The notes under the pieces were generated by a model. It saw nothing but the letters and a program-made list of their open reading frames with translations. It searched no databases and was not told the DNA's origin. Shown here one piece after another: positions 44,737 through 53,531 of a DNA stretch of 64,000 bases; positions within the stretch are counted from its first letter, which is position 1; the number at the start of each line of letters is the position of its first letter. This DNA comes from Bacteroidaceae bacterium. GTDB lineage: Bacteria > Bacteroidota > Bacteroidia > Bacteroidales > Bacteroidaceae. The DNA lies in contig JAIKWU010000077.1 of assembly GCA_024684455.1 (NCBI GenBank), positions 1 through 64,000 of the forward strand, given 5' to 3'. Position numbers and translations under genes: made by a program.

Positions 44737-44744
44737 TATCTTTG
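44737..44744 (+). promoter_or_regulatory. -7 box of HU-like gene
   Basis: TATCTTTG then C, 45 bases before the first ATG of the HU-like gene. Confidence 0.65.
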
Positions 44745-44789
44745 CACCGTGAAAAGCAAGAATCAACTGATTGTTTCAATTAAAAACGA

Positions 44790-45194
44790 ATGACTATGTA
44801 CAAAATGATGTTTAAGGTAGGTCCGAAGAAAGTCGGACTGGGAGGTAAGAATCTTCGTTATGTCGCACGGCCGTTCTATGCAGCACGGCTCAGCGATCGC
44901 GACATTCTGTGCAGCGTGGCGAGAAACTATGCGGGACTGACGAAGGGAGAGGTGTTCAGCGTGTGCGATGCCGTGGCCAACGAGTTTCGCAACCATCTGT
45001 TCATGGGCCATACCGTGCGGCTGATGGGCTTGGGAACATTCCGCGTGTCGTTCGACTCGGTTTCGAAGGAAAGGCGGAGCGAGGTAAAGGCCGAAGACAT
45101 CAGCCATCCCCGCGTGCTCTTCACACCAGAGCCCGAACTGCTGGATGAACTGCGCAACGAGACGAAGTATGTGGAAGAAGGGAAAGAGGATTGA
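44790..45194 (+). CDS. HU-family DNA-binding protein
   Basis: 134 residues. The HU/IHF fold is seen in YAGLTKGEVFSVCDAVANEF (helices), VRLMGLGTFRVSF (the conserved beta turn G-G-F-like motif) and the C-terminal arms. It is longer than HU (about 90) with a basic N-terminus and an acidic C-terminal tail, as in the HU-like proteins abundant in Bacteroidales. A chromosomal architectural role is likely. It lies 140 bp from a palindrome array. MYKMM at 44796 is an alternative start. Confidence 0.82.
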   Translation: MTMYKMMFKVGPKKVGLGGKNLRYVARPFYAARLSDRDILCSVARNYAGLTKGEVFSVCDAVANEFRNHLFMGHTVRLMGLGTFRVSFDSVSKERRSEVKAEDISHPRVLFTPEPELLDELRNETKYVEEGKED

Positions 45195-45221
45195 TGATTT
45201 TTTCACTTTTCACTTTTTGTC

Positions 45222-45378
45222 GTATCTTTGATTTCATCGAAGGTATTCTTGCTCGACAATTCTCAAATAAATTTGGAATTGTGCTCACTTAATCGTACCT
45301 CTGAACTGCGTTCGAAGGTACTCTTGCTCGACAATTCTCAAATAAATTTGGAATTGTGCTCACTTAATCGTACCTTTG
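45222..45378 (+). repeat. Structured promoter-repeat array, tandem 75-bp units
   Basis: Two nearly identical units (73 and 75 bp) begin at 45222 and 45295 with the hairpins GTATCTTTGAT/ATCGAAGGTAT and GTACCTCTGAAC/GTTCGAAGGTAC. Both continue with TTGCTCG, the hairpin ACAATTCTCAAAT/ATTTGGAATTGT, and GCTCACTTAATC. The third copy ends as the working promoter TACCTTTGC (45371-45378) before the BASS gene. Confidence 0.88.
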
Positions 45379-45408
45379 CGGTGATTTATAAATAATGTAC
45401 GCGCACGC

Positions 45409-46356
45409 ATGGGATTGATCGGCTTCGTAAAGCGCTGGACGCTGCCTTCGGCAATCGTCGTCGGAGGATTGAGTTACGCGCTATTTGCCTCCGTTCCTGC
45501 ACTCGACGAAGCGGGAACACGGCTCGGACACATATTCGACGTTGTTTTTCCGCTGAGTGTGTTTGCCACACTGTTCGTCACATTCTCGAAGGTCAACTTC
45601 CACAAGATGATGCCACGGTGGTGGCATCTGTGGTTGGCACTGGTCCAACTGCTGCTCGTTGCGCTATGCGTAGGCTTAGTCCTTATGCAGAAAGACGACA
45701 CGGAGAAAAGGCTGCTGTGGGAGGCTGTGCTGACGTGCGTCATTGCTCCATGTGCCTCGGCCGCACCAGTCGTGACAGGCAAACTGGGCGGCGACATCAA
45801 TGGCATGACGACCTACACGCTACTGTCGAGCCTGCTGTGTGCCGTGACCATCCCGATGGTGTTCCCGATGATAGAGAAGGCTGCCGACGTGACGTTTGCC
45901 GAGGCCGCACTCCTCATTCTCGAAAAACTCGCCGTCGTGATGCTCCTGCCGCTGGCCTTGGGCTGGATGGTGCGCCACTATGTCCACAGCGTCTATCGCT
46001 ACATCATGCGCCACCCCGACCTCGGATTCTACTGCTGGTCACTGTCGCTCGCCATCACCACGGGTATCACGGTGAAGAACATCTGCCACAGCGAAGCAAG
46101 TGCGTCGGTGCTGTTATGGATCGCCGTACTGTCGGGAGCCGTCTGCGTCGTACAGTTCGTCATCGGACGCCTCATGGGACGCTGGCAGAAAGAAGCCATC
46201 AACTGCGGACAGGGTATGTTCCAAAAGAACACGGCCATGGCAATCTGGGTGTCGTACATGTACCTCAACCCTGTGGCAAGCATCGGTGCAGGCTGTTACG
46301 TGCTCTGGCAGAACATCGTCAACTCCGCTGAAATTGCTCATCACACTACTCAATAA
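45409..46356 (+). CDS. BASS-type transporter (bile acid:Na+ symporter-like)
   Basis: 315 residues with nine to ten hydrophobic helices. VIAPCASAAPVVTGKLGGDINGMTTYTLLSSLLCAVTIP resembles the first crossover motif of the bile acid:sodium symporter fold, and GMFQKNTAMAIWVSYMYLNPVASIGAGCY the second (N-x-A-L/I-A). Substrate is unknown; family members move bile acids, pantoate or other organic anions. It ends 16 bp before the next gene, forming an operon with two secreted proteins. Confidence 0.75.
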   Translation: MGLIGFVKRWTLPSAIVVGGLSYALFASVPALDEAGTRLGHIFDVVFPLSVFATLFVTFSKVNFHKMMPRWWHLWLALVQLLLVALCVGLVLMQKDDTEKRLLWEAVLTCVIAPCASAAPVVTGKLGGDINGMTTYTLLSSLLCAVTIPMVFPMIEKAADVTFAEAALLILEKLAVVMLLPLALGWMVRHYVHSVYRYIMRHPDLGFYCWSLSLAITTGITVKNICHSEASASVLLWIAVLSGAVCVVQFVIGRLMGRWQKEAINCGQGMFQKNTAMAIWVSYMYLNPVASIGAGCYVLWQNIVNSAEIAHHTTQ

Positions 46357-46372
46357 TTTACATTCATCAACC

Positions 46373-47479
46373 ATGAAACAAACATTGACTCACCTCATTG
46401 TACTTTGTACATTGTGCTTTGCGCTTCCCCTCACAGCACAGGCTCAGTCACGCTACAACGTACTGCTCAAGGCCAAGAACCTGACCGTGAAGACAGCACA
46501 GCCTAAAAAGAAGTTCTTCTATATGGTGTCGAGCGAAGACAGCCCCATCATCAAGTTTCTGCCCGACGATGTCATCGGCATCGGCCCCGACCAGTTCGAT
46601 CGCAACAACATTCAGTCCATGCGCTTCGAGTCCATCCCTCGCCTGTACCTCAGCGAGGACAGCACGACCCACGGTGTAGATTATGCTGTCGAAAACGCAC
46701 TGCTGGTGCTGCATCGCTCGTTCCGTGTCGGCGGATGGAACACTCTGGTGCTGCCCTTCAACATGACCGGCGCACAGGTGCGCGAAATGTTCGGCAACGA
46801 GACGCAACTGGCACGTGTCCGTGGGGCTGAAGGCGACGACGAACTCACCATTGAGTTTGACACCATCGACCTCGATGTCGACGAATATGCGCTCAGTGCC
46901 AACGTCTGCTATCTGATACGGCCTACTCGTGAACCCGACGTCAATGCCAACCGTAGCATTTCAGGCGTACTGCCCACCCGCATCCACGGACCGCTCTACA
47001 TGCTGCCCAACATCACTCTCAATGCCCAACAGACACCCAGCATCGGCTATATCCGCACGTCTGACCGGACTCTAGTGGCACGTATGCGCGGCACCTATAC
47101 ACGCTTGGACAACACGGTGCTGAACGCCAGAGGTTCCATCGTGAACAAGAAACTGCTGGCAGGCACATGGTCGTTCGACGAAGAAGGCTACATCGTCGAA
47201 AACACCGACTCCACACTCATTCAAGCCTTCCGCTGCTGGATTCAAAACGTTGATGAGACAAAGAAGTTGCGCTTCGTCATTAACGGTGTGGAAGACGACC
47301 TGAACGGCACACCCACGGGCATCGTCACGGCACTCGTCGGAACACGCACGCTCGGTGGAGACATCTTTGACCTGCAAGGCAGAAAAGTTGCCACACTGAA
47401 GGACGACGAACGCTTCGAATCGCTCCACCTGCCACAAGGCATCTACATCATGAATGGAAAAAAGGTCTTCATCAAATAA
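46373..47479 (+). CDS. Secreted protein with sorting-type C-terminal tail
   Basis: 368 residues starting MKQTLTHLIVLCTLCFALPL, a clear signal peptide. A longer in-frame extension lies within the BASS gene and is rejected. The middle is beta-rich with no motif I recognise (FRVGGWNTLVLPFNMTGAQV is the most conserved-looking stretch). The end, IFDLQGRKVATLKDDERF then LPQGIYIMNGKKVFIK, is the short Ig-like tail used by many Prevotella-type exported proteins for cell-surface sorting. It is 12 bp upstream of the HExxH gene, suggesting a joint surface function. Confidence 0.72.
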   Translation: MKQTLTHLIVLCTLCFALPLTAQAQSRYNVLLKAKNLTVKTAQPKKKFFYMVSSEDSPIIKFLPDDVIGIGPDQFDRNNIQSMRFESIPRLYLSEDSTTHGVDYAVENALLVLHRSFRVGGWNTLVLPFNMTGAQVREMFGNETQLARVRGAEGDDELTIEFDTIDLDVDEYALSANVCYLIRPTREPDVNANRSISGVLPTRIHGPLYMLPNITLNAQQTPSIGYIRTSDRTLVARMRGTYTRLDNTVLNARGSIVNKKLLAGTWSFDEEGYIVENTDSTLIQAFRCWIQNVDETKKLRFVINGVEDDLNGTPTGIVTALVGTRTLGGDIFDLQGRKVATLKDDERFESLHLPQGIYIMNGKKVFIK

Positions 47480-47491
47480 ATCATCAGAATC

Positions 47492-49072
47492 ATGAGACTC
47501 TACAGATATATGATAGCAGCCGCAATCGTGCTGCAGACATGTGCATCCATTACAGCACAAAACACCAAGCAGGACACTCTCTATGTCCGTTACGACGACC
47601 GCTTCAAAGCCAACGAAGCCATACCACTCGGCTATGTCGATTCCATCGAAATAGGCACTTCGACGATGAGAATCTATGACGCCACCAAGTCATTGGGTTA
47701 TACGTCTAAGACCTATACAAGCCTCATCCCCCTCAATGCCAGCGACATGATGTTAAAGAACCCTGGAGCCTGGCTGGCTAAGCCAAACACCTACAGCGGC
47801 ACCGACTATATGAATGATGCTGCCACCAGCGGCTACAACTTCAAGCACTCGATGGAGAGCGACCACTATGCCGTGTTCTGGGATGTCCGCTATGGAGAGG
47901 ATCCCTCTTACATCAAGCACCCCGACAACGGCTCTGTGGCCAGTGCCTACAGCATTCTCGACGTGGCTGAGCGGTGCTGGAACAAGTATGTCGAACTGGG
48001 TTTTATCAATCCTCGTTCGACCATCCTCAACAAATACAAGATTCAACTCTACGTGCCTTATCAGTCGGAATGGCGTGCCGACGCATCAGGCGACTGGACT
48101 ACCAACGGCGAACGTACCGGCCTCGGCCACTTCAACCCCTGGGCAGCCACAGCACGTGGAGGGCACACCATTGCCCACGAAGTAGGCCACACCTACCAGT
48201 ACCTTACCCACGTCGATTGTGGCGATAACCACGGCTTCGACTACGGCTACGGCACCAATGCCTCGGGCGGCAACGGCTGGTGGGAATCGTGTGCCGACTG
48301 GCAGGCCTACAAGGTGTTCCCCGACCGTCAGTTCACCGATCGCGAGTATTTTGAGCAGTATATCAGCATGTGTCATCTTAACTTCATGCACGAGGACAAC
48401 CGCTACCCCAACTGCTTCATGCAGGACTGGTGGGTAATGAAGCACGGCACCGACTTCATCGGGCGCATGTGGCGTGAAAGCATCAGACCCGAAGACCCCA
48501 TTGAAGCCTATATGCGCATGTGCGGCCTGACTCTTGCACAGTTTACAGAGGAGCAGATGGAAGGCGTGATGCGCATGGCGACGTGGGACATCGACGGTGT
48601 GCGCGAAGCAGCAGCCCACCGCATCGGAGGGTTTCCCACCGATCTGCACAAGGCTACAGGCACCACCAACACCTGGGAAGTGGATTCGGCCTATTGCCCG
48701 CAGAATTTCGGTTTCAACATCATCAACATGAACAGCACCCGCACCGCAGGTCTTGAGGTGAAGGCCCATTTCAAGGGAATTGCAGGAGCCGACGGCTACC
48801 GCAAAATCAGCGTCTCGCAGGCTGGCTGGCGCTACGGCTTCGTCGCCTACACCACCGACAAGCAGCGTGTCTATGGCACCGTATGCAGCGATACAGAAGG
48901 CACAGCCACGCTTGTGCTGCCTGAGAAATGCAGCCGCGTCTTCTTCGTCGTCATGGGTGCACCGAAGACCTACTGGCGCCATCCTTGGGACGACAATGCC
49001 AACAACGACGAACAGTGGCCCTACCAAGTGACGTTCGAGAACATCAACATAGCGGGACAGTCCAACAAATAG
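47492..49072 (+). CDS. Secreted HExxH protein, DUF6055-like (second copy)
   Basis: 526 residues with signal peptide (MRLYRYMIAAAIVLQTCASITA). Residues about 100-400 hold HTIAHEVGHTYQYLTHVDCG (HExxH at 229-233) and the downstream Glu in GWWESCADWQAYK, matching the 10478 protein's IYEMCSQW. The C-terminal 110 residues form a beta sandwich (CPQNFGFNIINM, GFVAYTTD). It has an extra N-terminal module of about 90 residues. Gluzincin-type zinc peptidase activity is inferred. A terminator follows. Confidence 0.72.
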   Translation: MRLYRYMIAAAIVLQTCASITAQNTKQDTLYVRYDDRFKANEAIPLGYVDSIEIGTSTMRIYDATKSLGYTSKTYTSLIPLNASDMMLKNPGAWLAKPNTYSGTDYMNDAATSGYNFKHSMESDHYAVFWDVRYGEDPSYIKHPDNGSVASAYSILDVAERCWNKYVELGFINPRSTILNKYKIQLYVPYQSEWRADASGDWTTNGERTGLGHFNPWAATARGGHTIAHEVGHTYQYLTHVDCGDNHGFDYGYGTNASGGNGWWESCADWQAYKVFPDRQFTDREYFEQYISMCHLNFMHEDNRYPNCFMQDWWVMKHGTDFIGRMWRESIRPEDPIEAYMRMCGLTLAQFTEEQMEGVMRMATWDIDGVREAAAHRIGGFPTDLHKATGTTNTWEVDSAYCPQNFGFNIINMNSTRTAGLEVKAHFKGIAGADGYRKISVSQAGWRYGFVAYTTDKQRVYGTVCSDTEGTATLVLPEKCSRVFFVVMGAPKTYWRHPWDDNANNDEQWPYQVTFENINIAGQSNK

Positions 49073-49084
49073 TACACTGTACCC

Positions 49085-49120
49085 ATGCCCTGCCCACTCT
49101 ACATGGAGAGGGCATTTTTT
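49085..49120 (+). terminator. Rho-independent terminator of secreted-protein operon
   Basis: Stem ATGCCCT / AGGGCAT with an inner CTCTAC-ATGGAGAG arm, followed by TTTTTTG, 13 bases after the stop codon. Confidence 0.85.
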
Positions 49121-49193
49121 GTTGCAATACCGTTGTAGTATGAACGTAACGGAAACTTAACACTGCGGATTTCCTGTCATGGCAAGGATACAT

Positions 49194-49201
49194 TAACTTT
49201 G
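49194..49201 (+). promoter_or_regulatory. -7 box of Na/Pi cotransporter gene
   Basis: TAACTTTG then C, 33 bases before the start codon at 49234. Confidence 0.68.
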
Positions 49202-49233
49202 CAAAATCATTTAACATTCAACTCTCAATTGTT

Positions 49234-50946
49234 ATGAACGTATTGACCATTTTCACCCTGCTCGGCTCGCTTGCCCTGCTGATGTTTGGTATGAAGACGA
49301 TGAGTGATGCACTGCAGAAGATGGCTGGTCCACAACTGCGCCACGTACTGGGTGCGATGACCACCAACCGTTTTACAGGTATGCTCACAGGCGTCGGCGT
49401 GACGGCAGCCGTACAGAGTTCTACGGCCACGACCGTGATGACCGTATCGTTCGTCAGCGCCGGACTGCTCACGCTGGCACAAGCCATCAGCGTCATCATG
49501 GGTGCCAACATCGGCACGACGCTCACAGCATGGATTATGTCGGCAGGCTTCTCGTTCAATATCACGTCGATGGTATGGCCAGCATTCCTCATCGGCATCA
49601 TTTTGATTTACAGCAAGAAACGTCGCACTGTGGGTGACTTCCTCTTCGGTGTCGCCTTCATGTTCCTCGGCCTCGGCACACTGCGTCAGACAGGCATCGA
49701 CATGAACCTGGGCGAGAACGAGACTGTCCTGCGCTTCTTCTCATCATTCGAAGCCGACAGTTTCCTCACCACCCTGCTCTTTCTGCTGATGGGCGGTGTG
49801 CTGACCATGTGCGTACAATCGTCTGCAGCCGTCATGGCCATCACGATGATTCTCTGTTCCAGTGGCGTGCTGCCCATCTATCAGGGCATTGCCCTCGTCA
49901 TGGGTGAAAACATAGGTACGACCGTCACCTCAAACATCGTAGCCCTGTCGGCAGGCACACAGGCACGTCGTGCCGCCTTTGCCCACATGTTTTTCAATGT
50001 GTTTGGTGTTCTATGGATTCTGATGGTGTTCAAACCTTTTGTCAACATGGTATGCGGACTTGTGGGCTACGACTTCGAGATGCAGAAGGAGGTGGTCGGT
50101 GCAGAAGTGTTTGCAGCCAACTCTGCCAAACTCAGTTTCGTACTCGCCGCCTTCCACACCTGCTTCAACCTCATCAACACCGGCATCCTCATCTGGTTCA
50201 TTCCCCTCATCGAGCGTCTCGTCTGCGCCGTCATCAAATCGAAGCCCGACGCTGAGGAAGAGGACGGACGTCTGCGCTACATCTCCGGCGGACTGATGAA
50301 GACGCCCGAAATCTCCGTTTATATGGCTCAGCGCGAAATCGAACTTTTCGGCCAGCGCATCCAACGTATGTACGGCATGGTTGCCGACCTGCACCGCATG
50401 ACCCGCGAAGATACCGACGAAAAAGACTTTGTACGCCTGTTTACGCGCATTGAGAAGTACGAAGGCATCTCCGACAACATGGAAATGGAGATAGCACACT
50501 ACCTTGAGCAGGTGAGCGACGCACATCTCTCCGACGAGACCAAGGGAAAGATTCGTCAGATGATGCGCGAAATCGGCGAAATCGAGAGCATCGGCGACTC
50601 CTGCTACAAACTTGCCCGCACCCTCAACCGCAAAAAGCAGAGCGGCAAGGAGTTTACCGACGAGCAGGAATACAACCTCATCCAGATGTTCAAACTCACC
50701 GACGAGAGCCTCACCCAGATGAACCGCGTGATGCAGGGCCGAAGGGAGCAGTTCAGCCTCAACGAAACCTTCCGCATCGAAAACGATATCAACGCGCTGC
50801 GCGACCGTCTGAAGCAGGAAAATCTCCAGGCCCTGGCCGAACACCGTTACGACTATGCCGTCGGCACGCTCTACACCGACCTCATCAGCGAATGCGAGCG
50901 TCTGGGCGACTATGTCGTCAACGTCGTTCAGGCACGACTGGCATAG
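49234..50946 (+). CDS. Na+/phosphate cotransporter with PhoU-like domain
   Basis: 570 residues. The two inverted Na/Pi repeats carry AAVQSSTATTVMTVSFV and CVQSSAAVMAITMILC, each followed by GANIGTT or GENIGTT, the hallmark of NptA/SLC34-type importers. Eight to nine membrane helices are followed by a cytoplasmic PhoU-like helical domain (about 365-560). It imports phosphate with sodium. The following two-component genes resemble PhoB/PhoR, though they have a separate promoter. Confidence 0.92.
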   Translation: MNVLTIFTLLGSLALLMFGMKTMSDALQKMAGPQLRHVLGAMTTNRFTGMLTGVGVTAAVQSSTATTVMTVSFVSAGLLTLAQAISVIMGANIGTTLTAWIMSAGFSFNITSMVWPAFLIGIILIYSKKRRTVGDFLFGVAFMFLGLGTLRQTGIDMNLGENETVLRFFSSFEADSFLTTLLFLLMGGVLTMCVQSSAAVMAITMILCSSGVLPIYQGIALVMGENIGTTVTSNIVALSAGTQARRAAFAHMFFNVFGVLWILMVFKPFVNMVCGLVGYDFEMQKEVVGAEVFAANSAKLSFVLAAFHTCFNLINTGILIWFIPLIERLVCAVIKSKPDAEEEDGRLRYISGGLMKTPEISVYMAQREIELFGQRIQRMYGMVADLHRMTREDTDEKDFVRLFTRIEKYEGISDNMEMEIAHYLEQVSDAHLSDETKGKIRQMMREIGEIESIGDSCYKLARTLNRKKQSGKEFTDEQEYNLIQMFKLTDESLTQMNRVMQGRREQFSLNETFRIENDINALRDRLKQENLQALAEHRYDYAVGTLYTDLISECERLGDYVVNVVQARLA

Positions 50947-50957
50947 TTTCGACATCA

Positions 50958-50995
50958 CACTAAGCACTTTGAGATTTTACGCCAAGTGCTTGGAG
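50958..50995. repeat. 22-bp phased palindrome array, copy 5 (2 units)
   Basis: Units start at 50958 (CACTAAGCACTTTGAG, degenerate) and 50980 (CGCCAAGTGCTTGGAG), again 22 bp apart. It begins 12 bp after the cotransporter stop. Confidence 0.8.
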
Positions 50996-51012
50996 GTATA
51001 AAAAAAAGAGTG

Positions 51013-51020
51013 TAATTTTG
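51013..51020 (+). promoter_or_regulatory. -7 box of response regulator/kinase pair
   Basis: TAATTTTG then C, 28 bases before the ATG at 51048 and directly after the last palindrome unit. Confidence 0.65.
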
Positions 51021-51047
51021 CAGTCAAAACACAGATAACGTGTCAGA

Positions 51048-51734
51048 ATGGATAGGAAGAAAAGGATACTGGTCGTGGACGACGAACCCGACCTGTGCGA
51101 GATTTTAAAGTTCAACCTGCAGGCAGCAGGCTACGAAGTCAGTGTAGCCCACTCTGCAAGGGAAGCCCTGGCACAGGACCTGGGGCAGACCGACTTGCTG
51201 CTGCTCGACGTGATGATGCCAGGAATGTCCGGCTTCGCACTCGCCCAGCAACTGAAAGGTCAGCCCGAGACAGCCGGACTGCCCATCATCTTCCTGACCG
51301 CCCGCGACACGGAACGCGACACGCTGCATGGTTTCAGCATCGGTGCCGACGACTATATCTCCAAGCCATTTTCGGTCAAGGAAGTGCAGGCACGTGTCAA
51401 GGCCGTACTCCATCGGACAGGTAACCACGAAGCATCGCAGGCCGACGTGATTTCCTACGAAGGCCTGACCATCCATCTGGGACGGAAGTGCGTCGAGGTG
51501 GACGGCGAGGAAGTGGGATTCACCCGCACGGAGTTCGAACTGCTCAACCTGCTACTCAGCCATCGGGGCGAAGTGTTCTCACGCCAGCAACTCATCGAGA
51601 ACATCTGGCCGCATGACGTGGTCGTCACCGGACGCACAGTGGATGTCAACATCACCCGTATGCGCAAAAAAATTGGCCGCTATGCACGGTGCATCGCCAC
51701 GCGCATCGGCTACGGATACTACTTTGACGTATGA
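51048..51734 (+). CDS. OmpR/PhoB-type response regulator
   Basis: 228 residues. The receiver domain has acidic D11-D12, phospho-acceptor D54 (LLLLDVMMPGMSG), the T in FLTA and K in YISKPFS. The C-terminal winged helix has FTRTEFELLNLLLSHRGEVFSR and GRTVDVNITRMRKKIG, typical of PhoB/OmpR DNA binding. Its stop overlaps the kinase start (ATGA). Beside a Na/Pi transporter it could be the phosphate-starvation regulator. Confidence 0.92.
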   Translation: MDRKKRILVVDDEPDLCEILKFNLQAAGYEVSVAHSAREALAQDLGQTDLLLLDVMMPGMSGFALAQQLKGQPETAGLPIIFLTARDTERDTLHGFSIGADDYISKPFSVKEVQARVKAVLHRTGNHEASQADVISYEGLTIHLGRKCVEVDGEEVGFTRTEFELLNLLLSHRGEVFSRQQLIENIWPHDVVVTGRTVDVNITRMRKKIGRYARCIATRIGYGYYFDV

Positions 51735-52651
51735 AAAAACTGACCGAGGGGCGCAAGATGTTCATCATCGTGCTCGCCATCTACATCTTCTACGGAGCGT
51801 TTTTCATCATCTTCGACGACTTCGACCGCCGTGTGTGGGCACCACTCTCCGACTCGTGGGACTGGCATATGATGGGCGTGGGCGTCGTGGTGCTGCTCGT
51901 GCTGGCATTCATCCTCCACCGCTATTCCCGACAGATGGACGAGCGCATCAGCCGCGAACAGGCTGAGAAGGAAAATGTCTTGCGACGCCAACTGACGCAG
52001 AACATTGCCCACGAACTGAAGACACCCGTGGCAAGCATCCTCGGCTATACGGAAACGCTGATGGATAACCCCGACATCGACCAGGCTACACGCCAGCAGT
52101 TCATCCAGCGCACCCACCATCAGGCCGAACGCCTTACCTCATTGCTGTCGGACATTGCCACACTCAACCGTATGGACTATGCACCCGACATGATTCAGAA
52201 AGAGCGCGTGGACGTAGCACGTCTCTTCTCCGACATCGTACAGGAATCACAACCCAACCTCGCCCAACACAACATGACACTGCGCAACTGTCTGCCTGGC
52301 GAGGTCGTCGTCGAAGGCAATCCGTCGCTCATCTACAGCATCTTTCGCAATCTGCTCGACAATGCCATCAACTATGCAGGCGACGGCACGACCGTCGAGG
52401 TCTCCGTCACAGAACAGGACAACGACTGGCAGTTCTCATTTTCGGACAACGGCGTAGGCATTGCCGAGGAACATCTGCCGCGACTCTTCGAACGCTTCTA
52501 TCGCGTGGACAAGAGCCGAAGCCGCAAGATGGGAGGCACAGGGCTGGGGCTTTCCGTCGTCAAGAATGCAGTAGTCCTCCACGGCGGAACCATCACTGCA
52601 CAAGCCATTCATCCACACGGACTTTGCTTCCTCTTCACACTGAAAAAATAG
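51731..52651 (+). CDS. Sensor histidine kinase (PhoR-like)
   Basis: 306 residues with two membrane helices (about 11-28 and 47-62) around a very short periplasmic loop, so it may sense within the membrane or through a partner. The HisKA box is NIAHELKTPVASILGYTETL (H94), with N-box NLLDNAINYAG, G1 DNGVGIAEEHL and G2 GGTGLGLSVVKNAV. There is no PAS or full HAMP. Partner of the overlapping regulator gene. Confidence 0.92.
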   Translation: MKKLTEGRKMFIIVLAIYIFYGAFFIIFDDFDRRVWAPLSDSWDWHMMGVGVVVLLVLAFILHRYSRQMDERISREQAEKENVLRRQLTQNIAHELKTPVASILGYTETLMDNPDIDQATRQQFIQRTHHQAERLTSLLSDIATLNRMDYAPDMIQKERVDVARLFSDIVQESQPNLAQHNMTLRNCLPGEVVVEGNPSLIYSIFRNLLDNAINYAGDGTTVEVSVTEQDNDWQFSFSDNGVGIAEEHLPRLFERFYRVDKSRSRKMGGTGLGLSVVKNAVVLHGGTITAQAIHPHGLCFLFTLKK

Positions 52652-52683
52652 AATCAAAACGCCGCCAGACAGAAAACATCGCA

Positions 52684-53499
52684 ATGCACAAAATGAAACA
52701 TAAAACCATGCGATACCTTATGCTACTATTCTCACTGCTCGCTGCTTCGCTACACGCACAACGTCAAGTAAGCGTCTATATCACACCCGACGGCAGCGCA
52801 CACATGGAAGGCTTCCTGCCAGCCGAACCAACAGGCCGTGCAGTGGTCATCCTGCCAGGTGGAGGTTACAGTCACCTGGCAATGGCGCATGAAGGCTACG
52901 ACTGGGCACCCTGGTTCAATCGCCAGGGCATCGCCTGCTTCGTACTGACCTACCGTATGCCGAAAGGTGACTGGCAAACACCCTTCTACGACGCCAGCAA
53001 CGCCATGATGTACGTACGCGACCATGCGTCCGAATGGGGCATCGACCCGCATCAGGTAGGCATCATGGGATCATCGGCAGGCGGACATCTCGCCACGACC
53101 GTTGCCTGTCACGCACCCACAGAGGCACGTCCAGACTTTCAGATACTCTTCTATCCCGTCGTCACCATGCAGCGGAATGGCACTCACGAAGGTTCTGCCC
53201 GCGAATTTCTGGGTCAGCACCGCGACGATGCCGTATATGTGAACCGATACAGCAACGAGTTGCAAGTCGTGGCCGGAAAGACGGCTCCTGCCATTATTCT
53301 CGCTGCAAGCGACGACACAGCCGTGCCAGTCATTCCCAATGGCGTGGCCTACCATAATGCGCTCAAAAACGCAGGCATCCCTGCTACGCTCCACCTTTGG
53401 CCATCGGGTGGACACGGCTTCGGCTTTCGCCGCAGTTTCAAGTACCACGACGAGATGCTCAGCGAACTGCACACTTGGCTTAAAACCCTTAATTTATAA
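52684..53499 (+). CDS. Exported alpha/beta-hydrolase, acetyl-esterase type
   Basis: About 271 residues. A signal peptide begins at MRYLMLLFSLLAASLHAQ (an ATG at 52708 may be the true start). The oxyanion motif PGGGYSHL, nucleophile GSSAGGH, Asp in ASDDTAVP and His in GGHGFGF form the complete catalytic set of BD-FAE/acetyl-xylan esterase-like hydrolases. It likely deacetylates plant glycans in the periplasm. It follows the kinase gene by 32 bp. Confidence 0.86.
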   Translation: MHKMKHKTMRYLMLLFSLLAASLHAQRQVSVYITPDGSAHMEGFLPAEPTGRAVVILPGGGYSHLAMAHEGYDWAPWFNRQGIACFVLTYRMPKGDWQTPFYDASNAMMYVRDHASEWGIDPHQVGIMGSSAGGHLATTVACHAPTEARPDFQILFYPVVTMQRNGTHEGSAREFLGQHRDDAVYVNRYSNELQVVAGKTAPAIILAASDDTAVPVIPNGVAYHNALKNAGIPATLHLWPSGGHGFGFRRSFKYHDEMLSELHTWLKTLNL

Positions 53500-53531
53500 C
53501 TTTAATTTTTAACTCTCAACACTTGACACCT

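Noticed and set aside
46100-46372. N-terminal extension of the secreted protein at 46373
   Set aside because: It lies within the BASS transporter gene in another frame, whereas a perfect signal peptide begins at 46373.
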